This document shows, one piece after another, positions 1 through 11,538 of a DNA stretch of 64,000 nucleotides (the first letter of the stretch is position 1; the number at the start of each line of letters is the position of its first letter). This stretch comes from Gnetum montanum. Taxonomy: Eukaryota; Streptophyta; Gnetopsida; Gnetales; Gnetaceae. The notes under the pieces were generated by a model. The model did not search any database. It was not told the DNA's origin and was given only the letters and a program-made list of their open reading frames with translations. The stretch lies in contig MNCI01020816.1 in the NCBI GenBank assembly GCA_015680685.1, positions 215,362 through 279,361 of the forward strand, given 5' to 3'. The position numbers and the translations under genes were made by a program.

Positions 1-1247
1 TGTAACTTCCCTACCTACCTTGGAATCCTATAAATAGGCTTCAAGGGAATGATACAAAAAAAAAGAGGATAGAAAAGGAGGGAAATCAAGGAGCATCATC
101 ATCACACTTGGAAGATTTGTAAAGAAGATTGTTTGCAAGATGGCTTGCTAGAATAAAGATTTCAGCCTCTTTGTCATGGTCCTGTGAGTTATGCATTTCA
201 TTTTTTGTTTTGTTTAAATTTCTTAGCTAGTGGTTTAGGTAGTATCATTCTTGGCAAGTAATTTTGGGATTTTTAGATTGCTCTTATTGTTCTTGTTGCC
301 CGATAGGAATTGTTGTTAAAATTTTGCCATAGAAGTGCTAGTGAATGAAAGCCTTAAGAGCATTTTAGTAGTAAATTTCGTTATTGTGCAACGTTTGGGA
401 ACTGCTATTGGATTGTTGGAAGAGAGCCTCTGTTTGTAGTCACGCCGTGGAACAATTTGCTAGTCGAGAGGGTTCAGAAAATCTTTGGTATTTTGATGGG
501 ACCAGAATAGCTTCTTTTTATCTTTAGAGTGATTTTCCGTGTTATTTCAATCAGAAATTGTCAAGTCTTTTAAAGGTTCTGTTTAAATGCAATCGTTGAC
601 ATCTACTGTCTAGCCAAAATGGAGTCTCGTACATGGTAGTTTACGCAGCAATTTTTGGTAGTACAGTAGGATTGTCTTGAAGATATTGCTTGTTTGAGTC
701 TTGGAAGTTTGAACAATTCATAGATATTGAATTTGGAATAGCTTTATTGCGAAGTGTTTACTCGTGTCATTTTACCTTGTTTAAATATTTGAGGTCCACA
801 CAAATCTGCTTTCTTTTCTTTCTGTCTATTTCCTTTGAATCTTGCTCTATTTCTAGTTTTCTTGTGGAACTATATATCTCTCTCTGGGGAAAATTAGGAG
901 TAGATTTGCGGAGTTGTGCTCAAATGTTTATGCAAAATTTTACTTGTTACAAGCAGGTATTATAGGGACCGCATAGACTAGGTAGTTTGAACAAAATAGG
1001 AAACTCTCAACGACTCATAGTACTTGGCAAAGTTGGCTGAATCTCATAAAGTAAGTCATTTGTATTTCACACACACGCAATCGTTACATTGCACACAACC
1101 GCACGCCGCAACAGCACACACACATACTCACATTAACTACTGAGTTATTTGGAGGTATCTGGGCCTTGGTGTAGCCAGAGACCAGCGGGCACCTAAATCT
1201 TGTTCGAGGACACTCGTTGGCGGTCGCATCCCAAACGGTCGCCAACA
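1..1247. repeat. Partial LTR-like sequence of an unidentified element
   Basis: This stretch has no supportable coding sequence; the 91-codon frame at 690-965 has no recognisable domain. A TATA-like box (CCTATAAATAGG) lies near 28-39 and an AATAAAG signal near 153. The segment ends in CCAACA at 1242-1247, and directly after it begins sequence matching the 3' LTR of Ath1. The simplest reading is the right end of a different LTR element (3' LTR or solo LTR) inserted into the 5' LTR of Ath1, with its left part outside the window. Orientation as plus strand is inferred from the TATA box and the CA end. The family is not recognised. Confidence 0.4.
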
Positions 1248-1490
1248 ATTACCTCTCTCCTTCCCTACTAGCAGAGGACATAAAAACATAAAAGCTATAA
1301 AAATCATATGCCTCAAGCTTACTTAATCATAAAATCATGACAAATAGGTAAGCTTGGAAAGACAATGATTAACCAACCCATCCTTGTTCCACAAGGGCAC
1401 ATAAGCACTTAGTCCTTGAAATTTAACCGAATCATGCATGAAACGCTCATATTCGTATGGTTGAGCGTAAGGGTACCTTGCTGTTCATCA
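1248..1490 (+). repeat. Ath1 5' LTR, 3' part only
   Basis: From about 1251 this matches the right part of the 3' LTR at about 10384-10622, including the words TTCCCTACTAGCA and CTCAAGCTTACTTAA, and it ends in ATCA just before the primer site. The U3 and promoter part is missing because different sequence begins to the left of about 1248. Confidence 0.8.
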
Positions 1491-1491
1491 T

Positions 1492-1509
1492 TAGCGCCGT
1501 TGCTGGGGA
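1492..1509 (+). other. Ath1 primer-binding site (tRNA-Asp)
   Basis: The site reads TAGCGCCGTTGCTGGGGA, one base after the LTR end. Apart from two changes it is complementary to the 3' end of plant tRNA-Asp (ideal TGGCGCCGTTGCCGGGGA). It would prime minus-strand DNA synthesis. Confidence 0.85.
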
Positions 1510-1626
1510 CTTAGTTGTTTGTGTGCTAATTACAACTTAGGAAATCATTCACATCATTGGAACGAACCTTTAGGGTTGGTTGAGAAAATAATAAACAAGA
1601 ATACATTACACACTGAACAGACAAGT

Positions 1627-4140
1627 ATGTCTAGTTCTTCGTACGAAAGCACCTCACCGCCTAAGTCTAAAACAAGAAACAGTCGGCGATGTAATACACA
1701 TGACGTTGATCTGCCAGTTCTTCAACAAGTTCGAGTGGTATATATTCATCTCGATGAGTATATACTATACTTCACCTTTATCCTCCATCAAGAAGAACAA
1801 CTGCATTGGTGAGACTTAGAAGGTAACATAGTGTTACCTCCCAATCGTTTCGTCCCGAGCATGCTTCTTCGTGCTCTCACACAAATTAGCATGCCGCACT
1901 TACATGCAGAATACGTTGTGCAAGACCATGACTCGAGAGAATACTGTCCCATGAAGGCACAATGTCAAAGGACTTGCAACAGGAGAGACATCATACGTCT
2001 TTGAAAGGTAAGTGGTCTCAATATGTCCCACATGTTTTAAGCGAAAATAAGGATGGTGAACCTACCTCAGGCAGTTGCCCACACAAGGATGTCCCCCCCC
2101 CCCCTTGACTTTGGCCAAGGGGTTGTGTATCAAAATCTTCATTCCACTATTCATATCCTAGGTTCTGATACCCACGAGCACAAAGGGTCTGAAAAAGGAA
2201 CACAAACTCATGATAAAGGTGGACATTCTGATCACAATCGCANGACACAAACTCATGATAAATGTGGACATTCTGATCGCAATTACGATCGGGGCTGAGA
2301 CCGTAGAAGAGAAGGTAGCAGACACTATCATGGTGATGGTTCTCCTTCTTCTTCACCTTCATCATCTCCTTCACCCTCTCCTTCAATATCCAAATGTAGT
2401 CATAAAGAAAAAGACCACGGGATAAAGGTAGGCAAAGTGAAAGTCATAGAAGAAATAGTCAAGAAAGGGGACAAGGGAACTCTAAAGAGTCATGACATAG
2501 AAGCAGGGAGAGTAGGGAACAACATAGGCATCATAGACACCATGGACGAGATGATCACGATGAACCCCTCCTTACTACTCAAAGTATGTTGGACATAACT
2601 TAGGTTGCTAGAATTCCAACAAGGCATTAGAAAGATAGTAGGATCAAGAGATTAGATATGAACAACATCCTACTATTTGAAGGGTGATACAACGCTGATT
2701 CTTAGAATCATTTACAAGCATTCCATGATGTGTGTTCCTTACAGAACATAGAGAATGAATGGCAAAAACTTAAGTTGTTTCCATGGACATTAGTTTAAGA
2801 AGCAGAAAGCTAGTACCAGTCTTTAGAATTCGAATCCATTCATAGGTGGAGTACTATGTTAGAACTATTTAATGACAAGTACCAAATGTACTCCTAAGTG
2901 TCTAACTTTCGAAAGCAAATCCAAGGCTAGAAACAAGGAGGACATGAACCCTTGGATGCTACCATGGACTAATACTATGCACTGTTACATCATTTTCCTA
3001 GCCATGGTTATTCGCAGAGGGATCAACTGCGTCATCTCGTGGATGGGCATAGGCATGAAACAAGAAGAACCCTTAAGACTTATGCCCAAGGAAGACTATC
3101 CGAGCTTAGGTCCCATCAAATTTAAAGACTATTGGAGCAAGTTGCTAGGAAGAACTTGAGCTATGGAAGAGAGAAAGTGCAGAAAAGTATAACCAAGATC
3201 CTTCCCTTTGGAAGAGGGAAGTAAAATTTTGTGAGGATGAAGAAAAGTCACCACTCGAAGAGATGGTAAATAGGAAAAATTTGCCTATCCAAAAGATGAA
3301 ATCACAAGTTTTGACAAAGGTAGACCAAATGTGGGATTCCCTAGACAATAGATTTCAAACTATTCTTAAAATAGTAGAGGAGTCTAGAGAGCAAGGTAGT
3401 GAGAAAACAAAAAAAAAAGAGACTGAACATGCATGTAGCGAGGGTAAGTGCAAAGTTTCCATCATTGAAGAGGTTGTGGATTTGGAAACAAACAATGATA
3501 GTGCATGTGAGATATGTTAATATGACCATCCTAAGGGATGTTGCCATGTAATCTCACATCTATAGGAGTCTAGGGTGTATGCACTCAACCCACGATTAAA
3601 CAAAAGACAAACACCTCGAAGGTTACCTTATCCTCAAGGTAACCCAAGGGAGTTCCACCAACCCTTAACATATTATCCTAGCGGAACTCCACCACAACCA
3701 ATTAAGTAATATCAATAGTGGAAGCACCCATAATCATGGGGAATGCCACCACCAAGGCAATAGTATCCTTACCAGCAACCTGACCCATATGGATATTACA
3801 TGCAGCAGCCAATCTCCCCACGTGACTCTACTGGTCATGTCACTCCTCAACCTCACTACTAAGCCCATGAGTATTATGGGACTCCCTCCTCTAGAGGCAA
3901 TATTCCACAAGCATATCATCCTTCTCATCCGGCTACATCTCTTCCACCAATAGCTCCATTACCATCTACTCCCGCGATGTAAGGGAAAATCCCTACCCAG
4001 CTGCAACAATGCAATTCCAAAAGGGCAATTAACTCTCAACCTACTATTGATTCCAACAACCACATGAAGAAAAGACCTTTTTTTAGAACCAACAGTCCAA
4101 CCAAACCCTTGCAATCACAAGCGGCTGATTCCTTAGACGC
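1627..4140 (+). pseudogene. gag: Ath1 gag, degraded
   Basis: Gag is the structural protein that packages element RNA. The start MSSSSYESTSPP at 1627 aligns with the starts in Ath3 and Ath4. The conserved N-terminal stretch (VVYIHLDEY, FILHQEEQLHW) is followed by in-frame stops. Further on come a Ser/His-rich region near 2200-2420, a capsid-like core near 2590-3140, an acidic linker near 3180-3470, and a Cys/His box whose Cys-x2-Cys part lies near 3510. The box matches CEICQYDHPKGCC of Ath3 but has a stop inside it. Many stops and frameshifts follow. A run of about 13 C at 2092-2104 and an N at 2243 inside a duplicated segment of about 42 bp make the frame there unreliable. Confidence 0.8.
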
Positions 4141-4204
4141 CTTAGTATCAATCAAAACTTCGGAGCCCCTTCAACCCAATCACCGCACTCAATGCATATA
4201 GTCA

Positions 4205-4860
4205 TTCTAACACATGTCGTCACCGATTGGATTAAAGCTGGCCACCTTCCTAGGAAATTCTCTAATCCTAGGAGTCCTCTAATATACTTATGAATCACTA
4301 GAAATGCACTGTGCAAGGCTCTTTCGGATTCATGTTCTGGTATCAACTTGATTTCTCAAGAAATATACAAGGCCTGGAACCTGCCTTCATTGAGAAAGAG
4401 CAACATCTATCTAGAGTTGGTTGACTAGTCCATCACTATTTGATTGGGACTAGTGGAAGACATTGTTACCATTGTTTGTGGGTGGTCATACCCAACTAAC
4501 TTCCTAGTGATTTAGGTAAACAACAGTAAGGCAAACTTCCAATCATAATGGGAAGATCATGGCTAAGCACCATCGATGCATGCCTAGGAATTTGCGATCT
4601 TTTCCTAGAAATATCAAAGGAAAATACATTCGAAAAGATCAAGAAGAAAAAAGTTTCGACCATCGTATATAGTGACACAGGGTGTAATTGCATGCAGAGG
4701 TCATGGTTTGTGCAAAGTTTAGCATTGCCTGAATGCAATCAGTGTGCACAAGTGATTAACATACAAATATGCCTGTATGCAGCAACCACACGAGAAGAAG
4801 ACACCCAGTGGCTGACAGCTAATCAAGAAAGTAGTTCACTCATATGAATGGAACCAACTG
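4205..4860 (+). pseudogene. Ath1 aspartic protease region, degraded
   Basis: This is a retropepsin-type protease that would cleave Gag-Pol. The block around 4315-4380 aligns with Ath3 and Ath4, but the active-site triplet Asp-Ser-Gly has become Asp-Ser-Cys (codons at 4327-4335). The downstream conserved segment (GLVEDIVTIVCGWSYP, then a match to IIMGRAWLST of Ath3) is split by frameshifts. It is inactive as it stands. Confidence 0.7.
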
Positions 4861-4958
4861 AGGGTTTGACTTGTGCTTACATTGATAGCATAGACGCATT
4901 AGAGCAAGTCCACCACCAACTTCCAAGTCTTAACCTTGAGAATATCAACTAGGGGAAG

Positions 4959-6064
4959 TTGGAAATCCCTAAGAAATTTAAGCAAGAGCCCCTCAAGTTG
5001 AAACCATTGCCCACTGGTATGGAATACACGTTCCTTAAAAATGGACAACCAGTAATTATCAATGCTAAGCTTGCTCCTCAACAAAAGGAAGAACTGTTAA
5101 AGGTAATAAATAAATGGTTGGAAGCCTTCACTTGGTCATATCTCGAATTAACTGGAATAGATCCTAGGATATGCCCACATAGAATTTACACTGACCACTC
5201 CATGAAGCCTCGAAGACAACCACAAAGGTGATTGAACCCTAAGCTGAAGCAAGTAGTTAAGGAAGAAATCAAATAGCTTCTCAAGGCTAGGTTCATATAC
5301 CCCATTACTGATAGTGAATCGATTATCCCCTTAGTTATTGTGCCTAAAAAGGAAGGCAAATGGAGGACGTGCATAGATTTTAGGCTACTAAATATGGCAA
5401 CATTCAAAGATCACTTTCCATTGCCATTTTTCGACCAAGTCTTAGACACCATTATAGGGCATCGCTATTAGAATTTTCTGGATGGATATAGTGGATATAA
5501 CCAAATACAAATAGCCCCAGAAGACCAAGCCAAAACTACATTCACCAGTCCTTGGGGAACATTCACATACAAACAAATGTCGTTTGGCTTGTACAATGCC
5601 CGTACAACATTTCAACGACTAGTTCTAATCAAATTCCAATAGCAGATAAGGAATGGTGTGGAGGTCTTTATGGATGACTTCTCCACTTATGGAGCAAACT
5701 TTGATGAAGCCTTGGACCAATTAGAGCAAGTGTTAAAAAGATGTGTAGAAACCAATTTGAAACTTAACTAGTAGAAAAGCCATTTGATGGTCCAAGAAGG
5801 TATAGTACTAGAGCACAAAATCTCACACACAGGGATAGAGGTAGACCTCGAGAAAATCAAAATTATCCAAGAAATTACCCATCAACCGAAAATTGTCAAA
5901 GATATTCAGTCATTCCTTGGACATACTAGCTGCTATAGGAGATTTATTGAGAACTTTTCAAAGGTTGCCAAACCATTGGTGGAATTAACGAAAAAGAACA
6001 TACCTTTCGAGTGGACCAGGGAATGCGAATTAGCTTTCCAAACTCTGAAACAAAAGCTAGTATA
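4959..6064 (+). pseudogene. pol: Ath1 reverse transcriptase, with stops
   Basis: This domain would copy element RNA into DNA. It opens with MEIPKKFKQEPLKLK and holds one reading frame to 6064, interrupted by several stops. Recognisable blocks in order are PLVIVPKKEGKWR, CIDFRLLN, FKDHFPLP, FLDGYSGYNQI, TTFTSPWGTF, the catalytic box EVFMDDFSTYG with Met-Asp-Asp at 5670-5678, and FLGHTSCYRRFIENF. FMDDFS is the usual Athila form of the YxDD box. The catalytic aspartates are intact but the stops prevent a full product. Confidence 0.88.
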
Positions 6065-6079
6065 AACACCCATTCTACA

Positions 6080-6370
6080 AGGTCCTAACTGGTCCAAACC
6101 ATTCCATATCATGACTGATGCATCCAACTATGCTTTAGGAGCCATACTTACATAGTTAGATGACCAAAAGCATCCTTATTACATCCACTATGCAAGTAAA
6201 AGTATCGTTGGTGCACAACTTACAAAGGCACCGAGAATGTAGTTGTTGATCATTTATCTTAGTTGCGATGGGATAAAAAAGAGGATGAGTATCCAATTTC
6301 TGACCATTTCCCTGATGAATTCCTCTTTGCTGATATAGTGAATAATCAATCACCCACAAAGATAAACTAT
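6080..6370 (+). pseudogene. pol: Ath1 RNase H, internally deleted
   Basis: This domain would degrade RNA in the RNA-DNA hybrid. It begins PFHIMTDASNYALGAIL with the first catalytic Asp, and YYIHYASKSIV follows. At about 6221 the sequence jumps directly to ENVVVDHLS. Comparison with Ath2 (30296-30700) shows that roughly 200 bp have been lost, including the segment matching Ath2 EKGLMTMVYALKKFNHY and VFVHTNHSAI. The domain is therefore nonfunctional. Confidence 0.75.
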
Positions 6371-6379
6371 TACAATAGC

Positions 6380-7602
6380 ATTCTTGCCTATCTCCTCACC
6401 CAACAAACACCATAAGAGTTAAACCTTAAGAAGAAACAATTATTTCTTCATCGAGCCAAGTACTTTATGAAGATCAATGGGCAACTTTATAAAGTGTGTC
6501 CCGATGGCTTGGTTCGATGGTGTGTTCCTGATATAGATCAACTGCAAGTTCTCCAAGATGCTCATGAGGGTCCTTGTGGGGGTCATTACGCTAGGAGATG
6601 AATAGCCATCAAGATCCTACTTGTAGGATATTATTGTCCTACATTATTTCGAGACACCCATCATTTCATCCAATCTTGTGAGCACTGTCAATGTGATGGG
6701 GGAATGACTACTAAAATGAAGGGTCTTCAACAATGGATTCAACCATTAGAACCCTTCAACATTTGGGAAATTGATTTTATGGGCCCGATTACACCAATGT
6801 CCAATGGAAAAGCTTATATTATTGTTGCCATTAATTACCTAACAAAATGGGCTGAAGAAGCTACTGTTAAAGATTGTACATCATCTACAGCTACACAATT
6901 TGTTCAAGAACAAATCATAAACAGGTTTGGTGTGCCGCGTGCACTTATTTCAGATAATGGTACACACTTCACAAGTGCAACTTTTCAGAAATTAATGCAA
7001 TGCTTAGCTGTTGAGCATAAATTAACTACACCATACCACCCCCAAGCTAATGATCAAGTAGAATTCACCAACAGGGAGATTACAAAGATATTGACAAGAA
7101 CCATTAGCAAGTTTAGGCAAGACTGGAGCACTAAACTGAACGATGCTCTTTGGGCATACCACTCCACATGGAAACTCCCTACAGGCTACTCTCCCTATGA
7201 GTTAGTGTGTAGTAAATTACCAATGCTTCCTATTCAAACTAAACTTCGTACACTATCCATGGTATGTGACCTCAACCTTAACCTTGATCTAGCACAGAAA
7301 CAACAATTAGTAACCCTTAACTTGCTAGATGAAAACCAATTAGTTGCCTTGTCATCTAATGAATTACACAAGGCCTTTAATAAATTTCATAACCTAAGAA
7401 TTAGGAAAGTTAAATATCAACCAAGAGATAAGGTTATCTACTGGAATCCCACACATGTGCCACAACGTATTAAATTTTAAACACTGTGGGAAGGACCTTA
7501 TATTATACATGCAACTTTTCCTTCAAGGGCCATGACAATATACAAACCTCAAAGGCTAGATAAGAAACTTTTGGTCAATGTGCAACAAACCAAACCTTTC
7601 TA
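6380..7602 (+). pseudogene. pol: Ath1 integrase with an intact catalytic core
   Basis: Integrase inserts element DNA into the host. The zinc-binding part (HEGPCGGHY and CEHCQ, about 6570-6695) has a stop. The core at 6704-7480 is a clean 258-codon frame. By counting, its catalytic residues are D24 (EIDFMGP), D84 (ISDNGTHF) and E120 (QVEFTNRE), with exactly 35 residues between the last two, the DD35E pattern. After a stop at 7480 the C-terminal part continues as LWEGPYIIHATFPSRAM to about 7600. The core is much better kept than the gag and the start of pol in this copy. Confidence 0.85.
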
Positions 7603-9648
7603 GGAGCTTAGGATAGCCAGTACACATGCTACCTCTCTTGATGGACAACCCTATTGACTATTTCGGATCTCCTCCTTCCAACTTAGTCATGGGGGAGATG
7701 GCCACCTATGCTAACCGTTCTAGGCCCTCAGTTCTTTTTAAATTTGTATTTTACACATTTTTTTTAGACATTTTTTTTGTTTTACATATTCTTTCAACTT
7801 TTCTTTTCTTTTTTTTTACACCATCATTCATGTTTTTACTGTTTCTTTGTTTGCTTGATTTGCTTTTATTCATCATCTAATAAGTGCTCATGATGGTGAA
7901 TTGAATTAGATCATATTGATTGATAATGTTTGATTTTTTACCTTTGAATTATGATGCTGATATTAAGGTATGGTTCTTTTGGTAAAACATGCAATGAGTT
8001 CACGTCGTCCACTCATCCATACAACTCTATGATCTCCTTTGGCTTGGAACTATACAGTCCCCTTTTTCTAAGTAAACTTGTTAATAAATTATGGCTGGGT
8101 ATTTTTCAAACCAAGGAAAGACTCAAAGGATGAAAAGGGTGTCACTTCAAGGGGATTTAATGCATTGGTGTGGGTCATTCTCTTGGGTGCTTGGATGCTT
8201 TTTCTTGGGTTTTCCACCATTCTGACCTTGTTCAAATATTAGGAAGCTAAGTGAATAAAAATAATTCTTTGCATGGTGTGGTTCTCATGCATAAACATAA
8301 AAAAAAGAAAGAGAAAAAGGTGAGAATTCAAAACATAGCCCTTAGACATAATAAAGCAATATGGGCTACAAGCGTTGGTTATGGCATTGGAAAGACATGT
8401 TACCCATGCCTGAAGGTTCCCTCTAACTACGGCCCTTTCTCGCTTCTTGCTTCTCCATCTCACTCTCCTTGGGATGTGGTTACTCTTTGTGGAAGCATTC
8501 TTGTTGCCTCAAAAGGATGGATTGGCCAAGCGTATTGATGCAAGGTCACTGAATTTGGTTGGTTTGAGTCTAGATTTGGGATGAGTTCTACTTAGTTATC
8601 TTAACCATAAAATACACAAGGGGCTTTACACAACCTTGTTCTTGGGATTTCATTCCATTATCTCCTCTCCATATTTCCTTCCATTTTCCACCTCATTGGT
8701 AGTTTTATCATTAGTCCTTTTTGGGTTGATGCATTATTTTTCTTTGGTGAATTCTTGTGGCTAAGTTTTTAACTCTTGCTTCCAAATGACATTCCTAGAG
8801 CCTACAGACTTGTTGATTTGTGGGTTTGTCAAGGCATAAAGAGCATGAGCCTACTTTGGGGAGGACCCACTGGCATTTCTTTTTGATGCAATTGTTAACT
8901 TATTTCCCTTAAACATTTCTTGCAATCAATCATTTCTTGTTTCATCCCCATCCATGACATCCATTTTATTGGCGTTGTCGTTGATATTTTTCATCTTTCT
9001 TGTTCCTCATGTTTTTCCATCTTATAGCTACTAGAGGTTCACTCTTAGTCGTGGGGGCCCTAGCACAAATTTTTCAATTTTTTCCATTTTACTAATTGCC
9101 TAACCCCTACACCTTGGGTAGTTTCTAATGATAAATCTCCAAAACAGTTTCTTCCATAACCACAACTCAGCCAATGTGCTTCATATCAAGGCAAGGTATC
9201 AACTGTTTTGTGGATTATCTATCCTTGCTCATTTGTGACTGTGTTTTATGTGTAGATGATGATCATACAAACAATGGACTGGGCTTGGAGGAAGCACTCA
9301 AGATGGACCAAAACTGGAGCATTTACGAAAGGAGCAAGTTTGGTGGCATGGCTATGGATAAACAATGGAAGGCGCAATCTTGCCATTGGCGACAACACGC
9401 TCCATCTTCTTTCTCTCTCTCTCTTTCTCTTCAAGCTACCAAATAAAGGCTTGGATGTCATTTATGTACGAGTGTTCACCACAATGGTCATGAACACTAA
9501 TGTTGTAATATGCTTATTGATTCGTTCACTAGGCACATTGAGTCTATCATCCCATTCCATCGTCAGTTGTCAATTAGTCAATAATCTCATACCTTCCCAA
9601 TATTTTGTAAGGAACTCAAGGACAAGTTTTCATTCAGTCATGGGGGTA
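7603..9648 (+). other. Ath1 noncoding 3' region with two polypurine tracts
   Basis: About 2 kb without a credible gene. Homologous regions occur in Ath3 (23173-25097), Ath4 (39588-41466) and in part Ath2. Conserved islands include CTCATGCATAAACATA near 8286 and GGGGAGGACCCACTGGCAT near 8858. A purine tract TTAGTCATGGGGGAGA at 7683-7698 sits just after pol, and the presumed plus-strand primer TTCAGTCATGGGGGTA ends at 9648 directly before the LTR. The T-rich frames at 7626-7880 and the others here show no domain. Confidence 0.75.
9633..9648 (+). other. Ath1 polypurine tract before the 3' LTR
   Basis: TTCAGTCATGGGGGTA lies immediately upstream of the LTR start TGATGAG, the position expected for the plus-strand primer. 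The same words precede the 3' LTRs of Ath3, Ath4 and, slightly mutated, Ath2. Confidence 0.8.
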
Positions 9649-10622
9649 TGATGAGAGCGGTTACTCTAGTAGTTACTCTAGCAGTTATTCTAATTATTAG
9701 AGTAGTTACTCTAGTGATTACTCTAGCAATTACGCTAATTATTAGAGTGGTTACTCTAGCAGTTATTCTAATTATTAAAGTGATTACTCTAGTAGTTACT
9801 TTAGCAGTTATTCTAGTTATTAGAGTGGTTACTCTAATTATTACAGTAGTTTCTCCCAAGTCTATAAATACAGTGCCCAGGCACACAATTGGGAGGAAAG
9901 TCTTTTAGCAGTCAAGTAGCAAAACTCTTGCAGTTTATTTAAAAGTTAGAATATTTTCCAAGTGCCCACAGTAAGAGGTCTAAGTATGGATAGATCTTTA
10001 TTCAAGCATGGATGTACCTGAGCACACCATTGTGTTGGCAATCAAGACGAGCTCTTTAATTCATCCTTGCAGCACTTGAGATTTTTTTTCTTATGCATTT
10101 CATTTATTTTATTTTCTTATGAATTTATTTTATTTTATGCACTTTACATTTATGTTATTATCATAGCAATTTTTTGATCAATTAAGCAAATTGTTAAATT
10201 ACACAAGCACGACCACTTCAAGCATGTGTGTAATGCTTGGTAATCCAGTAACGATTAGCATTTGGTAATCCCAATAGTGTTGCACTAGTTCACGATGTGT
10301 ATGGCAAGTGGGAACGAATGTTGATGTTAGGATTACTTAGAACTTAGTTAATAAGTACTTAAGTTAAATTAGTCACTTAGTAACCTCTCTCCTTCCCTAC
10401 TAGCACAGGACATAAAAACATAAAAGCTATAAAAATCATATGCCTCAAGCTTACTTAACCATACAATCATGACATATAGGTAAGCTTTGGAAGACAATGA
10501 TCAACCAACCTATCCTTGTTCCACAAGGGCACATAAGCACTTAGTCCTTGGAATTCAACCGGATCATGTGTGAAATGCTCGTATTCGTATGGTTGAGCAT
10601 AGGGGTACCTCGTCGTTCATCA
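9649..10622 (+). repeat. Ath1 3' LTR (974 bp)
   Basis: It starts TGATGAG after the polypurine tract and ends TTCATCA, giving TGATG/CATCA inverted ends. U3 begins with an array of a degenerate 10-bp word (TTACTCTAGT or TTATTCTAAT type) at about 9658-9853. A TATA box (TCTATAAATACAG) lies near 9862. The right half matches the 5' LTR remnant at 1251-1490. The target duplication cannot be checked because the 5' LTR is cut. Confidence 0.88.
9656..9853 (+). repeat. Short tandem array in U3 of Ath1
   Basis: About twenty degenerate copies of a decamer like GTTACTCTAG stand side by side and form an imperfect longer unit of some 80 bp. Because the units lack stops in one frame on each strand, overlapping frames appear on both strands (9638-9886 minus, 9648-9908 plus). 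These are compositional artefacts. The position immediately upstream of the TATA box suggests a promoter or enhancer array. Confidence 0.8.
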
Positions 10623-10639
10623 TTTAGAAAATGTAACAT

Positions 10640-11020
10640 TTAAATTTGAATCACAAAGTTAACTAACACTTAGAAGATTATTAGAGCCTCCATGTTGTCT
10701 CCAAATGTAATAGTTTCATAATTTTATTCTATGAAGTGGGTAAAGTAGGTTTTATCATCTATCATGTGCATTGAACATCTGCTATTAATATACCACATGC
10801 TTGTTTAGCATCAGAGAGAGCTACTTGAGCCATCAAGTTCTTTTCAAGCTTCCTCTCTTTTTGTTTCCAAACTTGCAAAGTTCCTAGCCTAGACTACTTT
10901 TGCAAAGACCAAGTGTACTTTTTTATCTTAAGATAGCAATATTCTTAAATATGACTAGATTTTTCACAAAAGAAACAATTTATAATTCTAGGCTTTGACA
11001 TGTTATCAAACCTAGATTGA
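10640..11020 (-). pseudogene. Cop1 gag zinc knuckle and protease fragment
   Basis: Near 10925-11010 the minus strand encodes CFFCEKSSHI, a stop, then EYC, a decayed Cys-x2-Cys-x4-His-x4-Cys knuckle that would bind element RNA. Near 10680-10800 it encodes WYINSRCSMHMIDDKTYF followed by a match to the copia protease segment (ITFGDN). The usual copia protease reads WxxDSGCSxHM, so the catalytic Asp-Ser-Gly has become Asn-Ser-Arg. These landmarks identify the fragment as Ty1/copia. Confidence 0.72.
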
Positions 11021-11522
11021 TTTCCTTCTATAGAATTTCCCAGACATTCATCTTTTTACTTTTGGTCTTTGGGCTTCTCTAAAGAGTTCTTACTCATCTA
11101 CTATATCACACTGGTTGGTCTTTGAATCTCAGCCTTAAGGTTTGAGCTTTCTTACTTAAGATAAGAACATTCACCATTATGAATTGTAATTTTCCTTTCC
11201 TTGACATGTAAAACATCTTTCATTTTAACACATAAGCTTTGGAAAGAAATAGCTTCATGGCAAAACATCCCATACCTTTCTTTAAAGGAATTTTCATTAT
11301 TTTACCTTCCCTTATTGTCCAAATTATCACAAGTTTTATCAACCTTACAGTTATAGTCTCTCCTATTCCTGAATGTAAAAGAGAAAATGAGAGATTTACC
11401 TTTACCAATGTGATATAGGAATTAAATATAGCAACTGATGAAGCATATTAGTCTCCTTGTCCAATTATGCTTGACGTTGGTTTTTCCTTCCTTGCTCATG
11501 TTTCTTTATCTATGTAAGTTTA
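11021..11522 (-). other. Cop1 leader and gag 5' part, unresolved
   Basis: This lies between the primer site and the zinc knuckle on the minus strand, where copia gag is expected. The minus-strand frame at 11220-11408 has no recognisable domain. Nothing more can be supported. Confidence 0.4.
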
Positions 11523-11538
11523 CCAAACTCTAATACCA
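11523..11538 (-). other. Cop1 primer-binding site (initiator tRNA-Met)
   Basis: On the minus strand it reads TGGTATTAGAGTTTGG, close to the common plant copia primer site TGGTATCAGAGC. It lies next to the LTR end, which fixes the element orientation. Confidence 0.7.

Larger units (their letters stand above)
1248..10622 (+). mobile_element. Ath1: Athila-lineage Ty3/gypsy retrotransposon, 5' LTR truncated
   Basis: Order seen: remnant of 5' LTR, primer site, gag, protease, reverse transcriptase, RNase H, integrase, a 2-kb noncoding 3' region, polypurine tract, 3' LTR. The reverse transcriptase box reads FMDDFS and the primer site pairs with tRNA-Asp, both typical of Athila. Only about 240 bp of the 5' LTR remain because other sequence interrupts it. 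Gag and reverse transcriptase are broken by stops and the RNase H has an internal deletion, so the copy cannot be autonomous. An N at 2243 marks an assembly gap within gag. Confidence 0.9.

Noticed and set aside
7626-7880. Hydrophobic frame after Ath1 pol, considered as an env-like membrane segment
   Set aside because: It arises from a T-rich tract; the same place in Ath3 has no conserved frame.
9638-9908. Overlapping frames on both strands with repeating Thr, Ile and Val
   Set aside because: They are produced by the decamer array at the start of the Ath1 U3; the composition is repetitive and there is no domain.
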